From: Phycisphaerae bacterium
Lineage (GTDB): Bacteria; Planctomycetota; Phycisphaerae; SM23-33
Direction of reading: 5' to 3'
Assembly (NCBI GenBank): GCA_030745875.1
Contig: JASLNT010000052.1
Location: forward strand, 1 to 64,000
Length of the DNA: 64,000 nt
Position numbers and translations under genes: made by a program. Below, one piece after another: positions 7,924 through 18,500 of the stretch; the stretch's first letter is position 1, and each line of letters begins with the position of its first letter. The notes below the pieces were generated by a model. It was given only the letters and a program-made list of their open reading frames with translations, was not told the origin of the DNA and ran no database searches.

Positions 7924-10581
7924 TTAAAACGCTAGTTGTTCTTTGCTCGATTTAAGTAAGCCAGCCGCAATTTCGGAGTTTCTTAGTGAAAGTCCTTCGA
8001 GACGACTAACATGTGACTCCGCTCGGTTCTTGAATACCTCTTTGTGATTCCATGCCTGTTGAGCTTTTGCGACAATCTCCTCCGGTGTGGTGCTGAACAA
8101 GTCAAGGCAGTACTCCTCCAGATTCATTATTCTTGCGAATCCCAGAGCTTTGTGTTCATAGGCAACGCACACGCTCGGCACGGCCTGGCGTGTTCCGAAA
8201 ATGAACGGATGATAGCGAAAGGAAATAAGAAGATCGCATCTGCCGATAAGGCTCTGCTGCTGATCTGAATCATATGTATCATTCAGAACATGGATTTGTT
8301 CTCCGAGCTCCGTAGCATGAGCTATTCGTATCATGCTCGGCAAATCTCTATGCAGGCCGTGGCGCTGAGGAAGAATTAAGAAATTTGCGTCAAAAACGTC
8401 TGCTAGAAGTTCAATTGTTTGTGCGGCTGTGTCCTGTACGTCGAGAGATTCCGCCTCGTGAAGAAATGGGACGCTGTGAAGGGGAACAACACCTATGAGC
8501 ATTTTATCCGTATCTATCCCCTCTTTTCTTATTATCTGTCGGCTGAGTGATTTGTCGACCGGTTTTTGCAGACAAGAATCTACGGTGACATGTACAGGCG
8601 AAGTGTCTATCCCAAGGTTCGCCAAATGTACTTTGGAGTAATCATCTCTGAGCGAGATTACATCAACCCGGGAAAGTAGCCATTTCCTCCATCGATTGCG
8701 TTTTTCATTATCAAACGGTCCTTGCGAAGGCGCATAGATCATTACCGGCTTACCCAATAGTACAGGCACATATATCTGAAAAGCGCAGGACAGCTCCCAC
8801 GTCTGGTACATGTCCCCAATATACGGGCCGCCTGGTGCGGAAACAACCAAATCAGCAGCCTTCAGAGTCTCCATGAAATGAGGCTTCTTTCCGAATAGTC
8901 TTGACAGTCCGCCAAGACCTAAGCGATACGCCAATGCCGCTAACGTAAAGTACACCAACTTCGTGCGCTTCTTCGTCAACAAGGTCACCGTGTCGATAAA
9001 CTCAGCCTCTGCAATATGCTTAAAGTCTTCTGAAGGCGTCATTGTGAGTACAGTAAACTTCGCATCGGGAATGAGTTTCTTGAGGCCATACAGCATCCCC
9101 TTAAGAGCGGCTTCATCTCCTCGGTTGGCGCCATGTTGGTTTACAACGACAACGTTCGTGCACTTCTTCTTAGTATCTCCGACCGCTGCGGGCGGCGGCG
9201 ATATGGTTGGCAACGGTGTTTGTTTATGTGAACGTTGTTCTGTCGTAAGATACTGTCTTCTGAACTTCTCAGTTCTGCGACGCAATATCTTGTTGTATGG
9301 TTTTGCAAACAGCAGGAGAAGACGCGCCACAATGTAATTTATGTATTTGCTTTTCATCGAACAGCTTGAAACTGCTGACGAGAAACGCGCAAACAAACTC
9401 ACCAGACGGTCGCCTTTTGTCAAACGAAAGCTCTGTAAAGCACCATCGATCTTAATTGCATCCTGAGGGTAACGGTGTGTTCTGCACGCGACGTTTATCT
9501 TCTTGAAGTATAAAGGCCACGCCTGTGACTCAGCGACCCTCCTCGGCTCCAGATCAGTTAGCGTTATAGCTTTGGCGTCTCTGGCCTGTTCTAAGATAGA
9601 CGATCCTGTTTCCGTTCTGGCGATGCAGATAGACCGACCTATCTTGTCGCGCTCGACTACATCCGGAAGCCAGGCGTCTCCAAACGAAATATCGGCCAGC
9701 TCATTAGTTTGTTCAGTGCATGACAGACAATAGGGAGTAGAGTATACGAAGGACGAGAACAATGATGTCCAGACGGAGTTAGCGTTAGGGAGGTAAGCAA
9801 TTGTATCGTTTCTTGTTCTGATACGGATACCGCTAGGCCAGCCCTTTCCGCGGTAGTTGAATTCCAGAATGTCCTGGGTTCTCAGACCTTTACGACGCAA
9901 GACGAAGTCTGTAGCGCGAGAACTGACGTTATGGGAGCAGAACATCCCAAGCTGCAGGGCGATTCTGTCTTTAAGTTCAGGAAGTTGAACTGTCGCTCTT
10001 CGGAGAGATTGTATGTGACATGGCAAACCTACAACAGCAACCCGCCCGCCCAAGGCCAAGGCCTCTTTTACCGCCGCATTCATGGGTATTGGAGCATATC
10101 TGCTTCCAGAAGCCTGGAGAATCTCTTCTTCAGTGGTTGCTACAACAGCTCGCGAAATGAGAGGAGTTTCAGCACTTGAAGCAGCGACAATGGCGCAGTC
10201 GACAAGATCTTCCCTGAAGCAGAAGGCCAGAATAGAAGTAATCAAGCCGCCTGAAGCAGCATTCCAACGAATGTTGATATCCGTCGAGTGACCGAGGTGA
10301 CAACTCTCGAAATTGCCAAGAAATGGGGCATACTCATTCTCTCTCTCGGGCTCATGGCATTGTGCGCCTGTACACTGATGGTTTCGTCCACAGACCTTCA
10401 GGCATAAACCACAATCGGTGCACAGTTCTTCATCTGTCCTGGCCTGAAACCAACCCTTGTCAAGGAAATCGAGGCCAACAGCCCGCTCGGGGCAAACGGC
10501 ATAGCACATCCCGCAACCGGTGCAAAGACCAGCCTTCACAATTGCGTCTATGTTTTGTTGTTTGGACCCGGCGTCTGTCAT
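7924..10581 (-). CDS. Fusion: F420-hydrogenase beta-like Fe-S protein + polysaccharide pyruvyl transferase
   Basis: 885 residues in two parts. The N-terminal half (about 1-380) has two ferredoxin motifs, CTGCGMCYAVCPE and CTDCGLCLKVCGR, then VAVVGLPCHIQSLRR, FCSHN and PYCLSC...DISFGDAW, the pattern of coenzyme F420 hydrogenase/dehydrogenase beta (FrhB) proteins, which carry Fe-S clusters and a flavin. The second half (about 475-860) is a polysaccharide pyruvyl transferase: VVVVNQHGANRGDEAAL, VVSAPGGPYIGDMYQ, SLRDDYSKVHLANLG and a C-terminal SFRYHPFIFG. Both halves occur next to each other in many polysaccharide loci; here they are one polypeptide. The start at 10581 abuts the ATPase stop codon exactly, indicating coupling. 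The predicted role is adding a pyruvyl ketal to the glycan; what the redox half does is unknown. Confidence 0.88.
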   Translation of the reverse strand: MTDAGSKQQNIDAIVKAGLCTGCGMCYAVCPERAVGLDFLDKGWFQARTDEELCTDCGLCLKVCGRNHQCTGAQCHEPERENEYAPFLGNFESCHLGHSTDINIRWNAASGGLITSILAFCFREDLVDCAIVAASSAETPLISRAVVATTEEEILQASGSRYAPIPMNAAVKEALALGGRVAVVGLPCHIQSLRRATVQLPELKDRIALQLGMFCSHNVSSRATDFVLRRKGLRTQDILEFNYRGKGWPSGIRIRTRNDTIAYLPNANSVWTSLFSSFVYSTPYCLSCTEQTNELADISFGDAWLPDVVERDKIGRSICIARTETGSSILEQARDAKAITLTDLEPRRVAESQAWPLYFKKINVACRTHRYPQDAIKIDGALQSFRLTKGDRLVSLFARFSSAVSSCSMKSKYINYIVARLLLLFAKPYNKILRRRTEKFRRQYLTTEQRSHKQTPLPTISPPPAAVGDTKKKCTNVVVVNQHGANRGDEAALKGMLYGLKKLIPDAKFTVLTMTPSEDFKHIAEAEFIDTVTLLTKKRTKLVYFTLAALAYRLGLGGLSRLFGKKPHFMETLKAADLVVSAPGGPYIGDMYQTWELSCAFQIYVPVLLGKPVMIYAPSQGPFDNEKRNRWRKWLLSRVDVISLRDDYSKVHLANLGIDTSPVHVTVDSCLQKPVDKSLSRQIIRKEGIDTDKMLIGVVPLHSVPFLHEAESLDVQDTAAQTIELLADVFDANFLILPQRHGLHRDLPSMIRIAHATELGEQIHVLNDTYDSDQQQSLIGRCDLLISFRYHPFIFGTRQAVPSVCVAYEHKALGFARIMNLEEYCLDLFSTTPEEIVAKAQQAWNHKEVFKNRAESHVSRLEGLSLRNSEIAAGLLKSSKEQLAF

Positions 10582-11361
10582 CTATATCTTGTGCTTGGAT
10601 TGCATTCTCGCTCTTCTCTTGTCGCCTGATTGTCGTGCTAATGGCGATATTGCCCTGTAAGCCTGAAGAACGTCACGGCAAGATCCCTCTTCTATGACCC
10701 GACCATCTTCCAGAAGAATGACTCTGTCGCAAATCTCCTCTATGGCCTTAAGGTCGTGGCTGACAAATAACATCGTCTTGCCTTTGTCTCTAAAAGCATC
10801 AAAAGTATCGTAACACTTTTGCTGGAATTCTATATCTCCCACGGCCAAGACCTCATCCACCAGCAATATTGGACTTTCAACACTTACCGTTATCGAGAAG
10901 CCAAGACGCACCTGCATGCCGGATGATAAGTTCTTCAGCTTTGCATCAACAAATCTCTCCAATCCGGAGAACTCGACTATCCAATCATATTTGTCAGCTA
11001 TTTGTCTTCGGTCCATGCCCAGCAGGGCGCCATAGAGAACAATATTGTCTTTGACGGTCAGATCTCCCTGAAAACCGACACCCAGTTCGAGAAATGGGGC
11101 GACATCTCCCTTTATAGACACGCTGCCGGACGTTGGATCCAGAACTTTGGCTACAAGTTTCAGCAGAGTCGATTTGCCCGACCCATTTCTGCCGATCACC
11201 CCCAGGAATTCCCCTTCCTTGACATCCAGGCTAACATCACGCAAGGCATATAGTCTTTCGTAATCCCCCTTCTGAAACAAGTGCACAAACCTCTGGCGCA
11301 ATGTTCTTTTCTTATCGTGCGGAAGGAGAAAAACCTTGTTAGCTCTGTCAAGAGTTATCAT
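10582..11361 (-). CDS. ABC transporter ATPase for polysaccharide export (Wzt/TagH/KpsT type)
   Basis: Predicted cytoplasmic ATPase of the polysaccharide exporter. Seen: VIGRNGSGKSTLLKL (Walker A, about 55), LELGVGFQGDLTVKDNI, the signature LSSGMQVRLGFS, ILLVDEVLAVGD (Walker B) and FVSHD (H-loop). The longest frame begins far upstream at 11661 and overlaps the permease gene. The true start is ATG at 11361, because GGAGG lies 4 nt upstream and the ATG overlaps the permease stop as ATGA. This gives 259 residues. That is the short form, without the C-terminal carbohydrate-binding domain found in O-antigen Wzt proteins, so it resembles teichoic-acid or capsule exporters. Confidence 0.93.
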   Translation of the reverse strand: MITLDRANKVFLLPHDKKRTLRQRFVHLFQKGDYERLYALRDVSLDVKEGEFLGVIGRNGSGKSTLLKLVAKVLDPTSGSVSIKGDVAPFLELGVGFQGDLTVKDNIVLYGALLGMDRRQIADKYDWIVEFSGLERFVDAKLKNLSSGMQVRLGFSITVSVESPILLVDEVLAVGDIEFQQKCYDTFDAFRDKGKTMLFVSHDLKAIEEICDRVILLEDGRVIEEGSCRDVLQAYRAISPLARQSGDKRRARMQSKHKI

Positions 11362-12164
11362 AGGTCCTCCGCAAAGCTGCGCGAAAGTTTGTTGAACATG
11401 CTGAATCCGATCGCAAAGACGCCCACCGCTGTGAGAGCTATGAAGATGTGGCTTCCAAAACGCATGAACCCGCACGATGATCCGATTACGGCCTGTCTGC
11501 AACCTTGAATTATTCTCGCGACAGGATTCAGGAATATAAACGTGTGGTATTTCTCCGGTACGATCGAAATTGGATATACGATCGGGGTCAGCCAAAACCC
11601 AAGTTGCACAAACACCTCCCATATATGATGCACATCTCTGAATTTCGGGTACAGCGCACACAAGATAAGCGACAAACCAACAACAAGAACATAAAGTTCC
11701 AGCAGATAAAGAGCCACCATGAACAGGCTAATCGAGAACGGAACACCGGAGATGACAAAGAATACTAAGAAGACAACCATATTCAACGCCAGAGTAAGCA
11801 GAGAGGTCAGAGAGGACGCCATCACAATGATCCAGCGCGGAAAGTAAATCTTCTTTATTATTTCGGCTTTGCCCTCCAGCATCACCATACTGTTTAGAGT
11901 CACTTCTCCCAGGAAATTCCAGAGAATGACGCCCAGCAGCAAATACAGGTTATAGTGCTTCGCATCCCATCTTACGAATACCGAAAACACTAAATACAGC
12001 GTCCCAAACATCATGAGCGGTTTGAGCAGGCTCCAGAGATATCCCAAGACGGAATTATCATATTTCAGCTTGAAGTCAGTAACCGCCATCACCCATATCA
12101 GGTAGAGATAGTTCTTTCTGCCTGGCTGAACATCCTGTTCGTGGGTTTTTGCATCTAACGACAA
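11358..12164 (-). CDS. ABC-2 type polysaccharide export permease (Wzm/TagG type)
   Basis: Six-helix membrane subunit that pairs with the ATPase downstream, which it overlaps by four bases (ATGA). Seen: YLYLIWVMAVTDFKLKYDNSVLGYLWSLLKP, split here as the amphipathic entry helix followed by the first membrane helix, then ILWNFLGEVTLNSM, KIYFPRWI, and LTPIVYPISIVP near the C-terminus, all typical of the family. The frame stays open to an ATG at 12419, but that would add 85 residues of Cys-rich, non-family sequence with no ribosome-binding site. A TTG at 12164 gives 268 residues, the normal family length, so I prefer it with caution. It would be the first gene of the polysaccharide operon. Confidence 0.85.
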   Translation of the reverse strand: MSLDAKTHEQDVQPGRKNYLYLIWVMAVTDFKLKYDNSVLGYLWSLLKPLMMFGTLYLVFSVFVRWDAKHYNLYLLLGVILWNFLGEVTLNSMVMLEGKAEIIKKIYFPRWIIVMASSLTSLLTLALNMVVFLVFFVISGVPFSISLFMVALYLLELYVLVVGLSLILCALYPKFRDVHHIWEVFVQLGFWLTPIVYPISIVPEKYHTFIFLNPVARIIQGCRQAVIGSSCGFMRFGSHIFIALTAVGVFAIGFSMFNKLSRSFAEDL

Positions 12165-12506
12165 CGACTCGCCCTTTCTCTCTATAATCAAGCCAAACCA
12201 CTCCGCGGCCTCAAGAATCTCAACGCATTGGACCAGTTTATTATTGGCACAGTAGTGTATTTGGCAAGGAGTGTTCTGATAAAAACAGCATTTGATTTGA
12301 TTTTTCGGATATTCCAGACTGCTTCCAACGAACCTAGGGGCCGATCGCAGACCTACTCCCAGCCTCAAGTCGCTTGACTCTTGAACATCATTGAGCAGAT
12401 CGGAGTCTCCCGTGTGCATCGTCGATGGGTGGAGATGTCTTGATCAGCACCAGGTGCGGTGGAGACAGCTCGATACCGATCGACGAATTCTCCGCATATC
12501 AACGTT
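12165..12506. other. Gap upstream of the polysaccharide operon
   Basis: If the permease starts at TTG 12164, these 342 bases hold no gene. They lie between the stop of the giant gene and the first gene of the export operon, so they should contain the operon promoter and the giant gene's terminator. On the minus strand TTGCCA (12262-12267) followed after 17 bases by ATAATA is a possible weak promoter. I see no convincing hairpin with a U-tract. If the permease really starts at 12419, most of this would be coding. Confidence 0.35.
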
Positions 12507-15500
12507 CTACGGCAGCACGGCCAGCGGGGATTCCGCCAGGATATCCGCCAGTAAATCGCCCGTTCGCTCACTTGACGGATCGTCGCTCAACGGGCGGAGA
12601 TCGTACCCCGCGGTCGCCGCACGGTGCACTGGCTCCGCCGCCAAACCGACTGACGCCCTTCGAGACGCCGAAACGTATCCATCCGTCGACAACACTCCAG
12701 ACAGCAGATCGACGGACGCAGTTACCGGAGCCTCTGCAACAGGTTCATCTTCCGCCTGAGGCTCCGTCACGGGGACGGCGGGCGTTTCCAGAACCGGCGC
12801 CGGGGGTGGGGGAGGAGCCAACGTGTTGCCGAATGCTCCTCGCATGATCGCGAAGTCGAACAGGTTGACGCGGCCTGAACCGTCCAGGTCGGCGGCAAGA
12901 CCGCTGCCGGACATCCCAAACTGTGAGACCAGGGCATCGTAGTCAAGATCATCGACCGCCCTGTCGCCATTTGTATCACCGGTCAGGACAAAGAACTCGA
13001 ATGCGAAGTCATCTCCGCCTGCACCATTGCCGTCGCCGTCCAGCGGCAGGCCGACAGCGTCGGAAACTCCCGCAGCCGACAGGGTCGCCACGTAATTACC
13101 GTCAAGCAGCGCTGTCGGAGAAACTCCCGCGCTGGTGTCCCAGGTAGCGGTGTTCGTGCCCGGATTGTAAACCATCGCCACGCCGCCCAGATAGAACATC
13201 TGGGCTTCGGTGATGTTCCACAGGCTCAGGTCCGCCGCGTTGAGGCTGGCCGAAACATCTTCGGAGAAAGTTATCGCCAACGAATCGATTCGCGATCGTT
13301 GCGGCAAGCCGTCGTTAACCTCAAACGCAGATACCGTCGGCGGGGTGTTGTCGACGTCGATGAATCTGACGTAGTCACCGCCTTCGAACGTGTCTTCATC
13401 TCCATCGAGCCGATTGCCCGCGGTGTCGCGGATGCTGGTGTCGCCGAATATCTTCAACCGGTATTCGCCCGTTGGCAGGGCGCTGACGCCGAGAATATCG
13501 ATAGTGACGTTTAGCGAGCCGGGTGAATAAGTGGGCAACAGCGTATAGACCACGTTGTCGCCGGGCGTACCGTAATCGAGATCAAGCCCGGGCGAGACCA
13601 GTTCGTAATTGGCCGGCGCATTGGCTTCGGTCACGTCGAGTGGTTCGCTGAACGACACATCGAAGTCGCCGAAAGTCGCTTGCGTCAGAGAATCGTGCGT
13701 CTGCGTCGGATCAGTGCTCGTTACGATCGGAGGTGTTGCGTCGAGGCTTGATCCGGTAAACTCGTGGGCTCCCATATCTACGATCCCGCCGAATACCGAG
13801 AATTCAATTGAGTTGGCGTCAGTCAGAACCGCCGCACCATCGTGGGCTCCCATCATATAGTGAACACCATCGCCGGACGATATCCCTATAGTCGGCGTAA
13901 GCGCGGTGTTGCCCCCGCCGTAATGGAAGCGGATATCGCCTGTGTCGTACAGCGTGACGGCCATGTTGACGTCGCTGGAGTCGGCCTCGTTGGTGGCGTC
14001 CCAGCGGATGGTCACCTGGTTGAGAATCGAGGTGTCGACGAATATGCCGTCGCCGACGCCGTTGGTTCTGAGGTTGTCCCACAGCGGGGCGATGAGTCGG
14101 CGGGTGATGAATTCTTCGGGCGTATTAGTCCCGTCGTACGCATAAGATATTGTGTCGAACTGGAGGAGGCCGTTGGACGTGACGTACACCGAACTGTATT
14201 CGGCGTCAATGAACGGGAAGGTGAATCCGACGGGAAAGTTCAGCGTCCAGTATCCATCATAGTCGTTCCACGGCTGCGCCACGCCGCCTGATGGCATGAG
14301 GCTCGAACCGAGATCGTTTTCAGCGTAGTCATAACCAAGGTTCGGCGTGCCCGGATCGTCCACTCGGATAAAACCGTCAATGTCGGTCAGCGGAGCCTTC
14401 CATGCATTCGCCCTGTCGATGGCGGGCGAACCGCCGCTGAGGCCGAAGTTGTCGTCGGCTCCGCCGTCGTATCCGCCGCCGTCAGTGGTGTAGCCCAGAA
14501 CGTTATCGGCGCCGTCTATGTCGACAAACTGCGGGTTGGGATCGATGCTTTCGGCGTCTTGCAGGGTAGCGCCCCGCCAGTCGCCCAGGAGATCCTGTTC
14601 GCTCCCCCAGAATCCCGTGCGGGCGTTAATGTCCACGCCTGTATACAGGAGATTGTAGTTGCTGATGAAATCGTTCTGGCTTGAGGCGTCAACGAAGATG
14701 TCGTACCCCGCCTCGACCCACAGGATGTTGTTGTAGATACGGCTGTGGTTTGTGCTGCTCTGGAGGCGGATAGCATCTCCGACAAGTTGATAGATAGTGT
14801 TGTTAACTACGTAGTAGGGGTTGGCGCCGCTACTTGCTCCGCTGAGTATTACGCCCTGGTCGGAGTTGTCGTAGATCAGGTTGTTCTCGATACGGTCGTA
14901 GAAAGACGAGGCTCCGAATACGCCAACGGAATTATCGTATACGCGATTGCGAATCACCGGGGAGTTGTGATTCGCCCAAATGCCGTAGTGGTCGTTCTCA
15001 AATACGCGATTCGCTTCGACCGTCGCCCCTGTGACCGCCTTGATGCCGTCGTAGTTGAGGTACGAGTAATTCTGGAACGCACGCGCGCCGCCGGTGAGAT
15101 CTATGCCAACGCCGTTAGCCCCATTCTGGCCGTAGACCCGGTTGTTGCTCACCAGGACCCCACTGGAAGCGTAGATGCCCTTGTAAGTATTGTCAAAGAC
15201 CGTGTTTCCACTGACAGTACTCTGGGCTCCGCTCGAGTAGACATACATCCCGGTGCTATTGTCGTGGACTTCGTTGCCCGTAATCGTCGCGCCGTATGCG
15301 TAGGAGTACAATCCGTACGTGGAGTTATCGTAAACCTGGTTGTCCGTTAAGATTGAATTCGCACCGTACGCCCTGGCGCCATCGTCGTTGTTGCGCAGTA
15401 TGTTGTCGTTCAGAACCAGCGTATCGTTTGTCGTGTATAGGTAGACCCCGGAGTAGGAGTTGCCGTAGACTTCGCAATTCCGTATCGTCAGGTCGTCGCT

Positions 15501-18500
15501 GTCAGAGCCGCTTCCGGCATAGACGCCGTACTGACCGCCTGTGATATGCAGGTATTCGATCGTCACGTCGTCTGCATTAACCAGTTCAAATCCGTAGTTG
15601 CCGCCTAAGGTGTTGTTCCGGTCCTGCACGGCCTGGACAGCCGGATTCACCGGCCCGCTGATCGTCACACCGGAATCTTCGGCCAGCAGCAGGATATTGG
15701 TCAGCAGCGTGTAGACGCCCGCCTCGACATGGATGGTGTCGCCCGGATCGAGATCGTAGGCAAGCAGCACCGCGTTTATTCCGGCCATGGGCTCCGAGCG
15801 AGTCTTTCCGCTGTTGGCGTTGTCGCCGGTGGCGCTAACGTAGTAATCCGGCCCGTCGTTGGTGATCAGGAATGCTGCGTTGGAACTGTCTTCGGGATTC
15901 AACTTGGCCTTGATCAGCGCCTCGTTTCCAATGGTCTCGGGTCCTGCGACCCAGGCGAATGAGCCCTGTCCGAATCGGTCCATGGTAAGTCCGGACGCTC
16001 CGGGGATCGGGGCGTAGGCGCCGCCGTTGTCGGTGGACAATTCGAGGTCAACCGTTGGGCCTGTCGCGCCTCCGGGATTCACCGATGTAAGTTCGATACC
16101 GGAAATGACAGCCCCATATGCGGCTTCATTTATCAGTTCCAGAAGAATCCCGGCTCCGCCGACGGCGGTTACCGCAAAGTCTTGCGTGACGGCTTTGTAA
16201 CGGGCTCCTGCATCCTGGAGTATATCGTAGTCGTTAGCTTCCAGGACGCCCTGGAGGTTGATGTCGAAGAGACGCCCGCCGACGCCAATCCAGGATGTCG
16301 GTTCTGCAAAGTGCAGGCGGATCGCGTAGTCGCCGTCGCGCACAGGCAGTTCGTAGACAAGCTTCTCGCCCACGCCGTTGATATAGCGATATGACCGGTA
16401 CACGTCTTCAGGCGCCGGATCTGCGACGCCGCTCAGGTCAACGGCCCCGCTGAAACTCGAATACGAGGACGAGCCTGTGTAGTAGCTGTCGTACAGCCAG
16501 TTATCGACCGTACCCTGGTTGCCCGAGTTAATAAGCGCGTCGGTGTGATTCAGCGTAGCCCCGGACGTCCGCCAGTTGATCTCAACGGTGTCGCCGACCT
16601 CAAACTTCTCATACCCGTTGGGATCCAACACCTGCACGATCTGCGTCGGACTTACAGTAGCTTCAGACGTGTTTCCAAACGCCCCTGCATTCGCCCGCCC
16701 GCCGTTGGGTCCGGGTTCGGTGAGGTAATACTCAAACGGGTCGCCCATGTCCACACCGGGCGAACCGCTCTGCAGGTGGAAATCGTCGTCGGCGCCGCGG
16801 TCTCCTTCGATCTGCTGGATCCGGATCGCATCGGCTACAACAGGTCTGGCCGGGTCGGTCCAGTTGGACAATTTGACTGTCAGCGTAGTGCCTGTAAGCA
16901 CCACCACCCCTAATTCCTCCCAGTTAGCGCCGGCGTCTGAGAAATCATCCGGCGCATAGCGCTGATCGACTTTCGGCGCCCGGACGAGTTTGTCTCCATC
17001 GTAGACTTCGTAGTAGGTTCCGTAGGAATATGACGAGTGATTGGCCCAGGTTGCAGCCACATTGTACGTAGCCCCAGCGGTGAGTCCTGTGAAGGTCCAC
17101 TCAGCCGTGTTGTCTTCAGGATCCAAAGAACCCGGCGCCTTGCGGAAATCTCCGTTTAACCCTCCAGCCTCGGCCGTCCAGCCCGCTCCGTTCAGTGTAA
17201 AGCCCGCATCGCCGTCGTCTATGATCGCCGCCGGAGCCATTGTCGCAGCGCTAAAGCCAAGAATGGCGTCGGGGCCGTCCGAGTTTACAAACTGCGGATC
17301 GTCGGTGAGGCTGTCTGCATCGTTGTTTAAGGCGTAGTACCAATACTGGCGATCGAGGAATTCCGCGCCGCCCCAAGAGACCATTTTGCCCAGAAGCGTC
17401 GTATGCAGGATGTTGTAATTGCTGGTGAAGCCTGACTGGCTGTCAGCGGTTACGAAGATATCGTATCCGTCCTGCACCCACAGAATGTTGTTGCGAACAT
17501 CAACGTCGTACGAACTGTTCTGCAGTCGTATGGCGTCGCCCACCGGCTGGAATATCGTGTTGTTGACAACCTTCGTCCCGTCAGCCCCGGCCAGCACGAC
17601 ACCCTGGTTGCCGTTTGCGTAGATCAGGTTGTTTCGCACCACACCGGTCGACTGCCCGTTGGCCGAAATGCCCACCGAGTTGTCGTAGACGATGTTGCCG
17701 TCGGCGTTGCTGGCGTAATTTATCCAGACACCAACATTGAGGTTCGCGTATACGCGGTTGCCTATGGCGTCGGCGCCGTGGTTGGCGTAGATCCCGTTGT
17801 AGTTGTGGTGTACGATATTGCCTTCGGCCGCGGCGCCTGCGTGGAGAACGTAAATACCCCAGTCGTTCGATCCGTCGTGGCCGTAGACTTCATTGCCTGT
17901 GACCAGGGTATTAAAAGCCCCATGAACGCCACGAGTGAAGTTGTCGAACACCGTATTGCCGCTCACGGTGGTCAGGCTGCCCGTTCCGTTAGAATATATG
18001 CCCGTGTCTGAACCGCTGACCGTATTGCCGCTTACTGTAGCTGCATTTCCATAGACGTATACGCCGTAGGTGTCATTGCGGTAAACGGTGTTGGCGTCTA
18101 TTGTCGCATTGTCATTGCTGTTATGGACATAGACGCCCGTGTGGTAATTATCGAACACTTCAGAATTGCTGATTGTGATGTCGCTGCTGTCGGACGAGGC
18201 GCCAACGTACACACCGTAATACCCGCCGGAAATACCGAGGTGATCCAGCGTTACTCCATCAGCATCGACAAACTCGAAGGCGTAGCTTCCGATCGACACG
18301 TTGGCCCGGTCGAGTACTGCACGATGCGCGACCGGTCCGAGAACTGTTACTCCGGCGTCCTGGGCGGACATGACGACGTTGGCAAGGAGCAGGTAGTCAC
18401 CTGTGTCCACGTGAACGGTGTCGCCCGGATCGAGGTCGTACGCCGACAGCAGCGCGCGGAGCGACGCCATTGGCATATCGAAGGTCTTGCCGCTGTTGAG

